Assembly (NCBI GenBank): GCA_937926415.1 | Contig: CALBAF010000536.1 | Coordinates: 1-5,715, forward strand | Source: an uncultured Actinomyces sp. | Lineage (GTDB): Bacteria; Actinomycetota; Actinomycetes; Actinomycetales; Actinomycetaceae | DNA: 5,715 bases | Direction of reading: 5' to 3' | Shown here: piece after piece, positions 5,508 to 5,715 of the stretch | How positions within the stretch are numbered: the stretch's first letter is position 1 | Layout: each line of letters opens with the position of its first letter | Notes under the pieces: generated by a model | Database searches by the model: none | Seen by the model: only the letters and a program-made list of their open reading frames with translations | What the model was told of the DNA's origin: nothing | Translations under genes and position numbers: made by a program

Positions 5508-5715
5508 AGACAAGCACGTCGTCGTCGGCGCCGACTTCGCCGGGCACCCCCTCAAGGAAGCCGTCAAAGCCCACCTCGAGGAGCGCGGCTGGACCGTCAC
5601 CGACCTGACGCCCGACGCCGACACCGCACCCATGTACCACCGCGTCGGCTTCATGCTCGGCGCCCAGATCGCCGAAGGCAAGTTCGAGCGCGCCCTCGCC
5701 TTCTGCGGCACCGGC
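5494..5715 (+). CDS. RpiB/LacA/LacB-family sugar-phosphate isomerase, N-terminal part
   Basis: The first 74 residues of a cytoplasmic aldose-ketose phosphate isomerase; the gene runs off the right edge (the family is usually about 145-160 residues). The N-terminal strand and turn HVVVGADFAGHPLKEAV (8-24) match the family's GSDHAG-LK phosphate-end motif, but with F15 in place of the usual His. The fragment ends in ALAFCGTG (67-74), where C71 corresponds to the catalytic cysteine of RpiB and GT is the anion-hole turn, so activity is expected. The middle part (PMYHRVGFMLGAQIAEGKFE) fits the usual helix before the CGTG strand. AGGAAAGGA (5478-5486) sits seven bases upstream. The start overlaps the second permease by 14 bases, which ties the enzyme to the imported substrate. 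Candidates are a pentose, hexose or tetrose phosphate isomerase; the sequence seen does not decide between them. Confidence 0.82.
   Translation, partial: MLTAKDKHVVVGADFAGHPLKEAVKAHLEERGWTVTDLTPDADTAPMYHRVGFMLGAQIAEGKFERALAFCGTG

Overview
This window looks like chromosomal DNA from a high-GC actinobacterium. Codons end overwhelmingly in C or G, Shine-Dalgarno sites are strong and purine-rich, and the lipoprotein and transporter sequences fit. An Actinomyces/Schaalia-type Actinomycetaceae is my best guess, but it is inferred from style only. All supported genes lie on the + strand.

Bases 1-300 are unlike the rest: more AT-rich, with T-ending codons. They hold the possible last codons of an upstream gene (1-48). 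An overlapping frame (45-299) reads like protein but is broken by an in-frame TGA at 222-224, so it is probably a decayed gene. Bases 300-776 contain no gene. This is the control region of the operon, with a few small palindromes around 370-397, no convincing promoter, and then a C/A-rich leader of about 300 bases carrying a GC-rich interrupted hairpin (585-623).

From 777 to the right edge runs one tightly packed operon for a CUT2-type (ribose/rhamnose/AI-2-like) sugar ABC importer. It encodes a substrate-binding lipoprotein (777-1826), a double-NBD ATPase (1924-3450) and two different membrane permeases (3450-4451 and 4461-5507). The start of an RpiB/LacA/LacB-family sugar-phosphate isomerase (5494 onward) is cut off by the window edge. 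A perfect 13-bp hairpin sits between the binding-protein gene and the ATPase gene. From the ATPase onward the genes overlap or nearly touch. The lipoprotein should capture a sugar or polyol outside the membrane, the two permeases form the channel, and the ATPase drives import. The isomerase would then act on a phosphorylated intermediate; a kinase would have to be encoded elsewhere, probably downstream.

The substrate cannot be read from the sequence. The binding protein resembles the LsrB/RhaS group, but most positions known to contact AI-2 in LsrB do not seem to be kept. The ATPase has an altered second Walker B (N-G instead of D-E), and the isomerase has DFAG instead of the usual DHAG. These hint at a specialised branch with an unassigned sugar or polyol. 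I see no evidence for a wholly new kind of system; the real open questions are the ligand, the isomerase reaction and the roles of the two hairpins.
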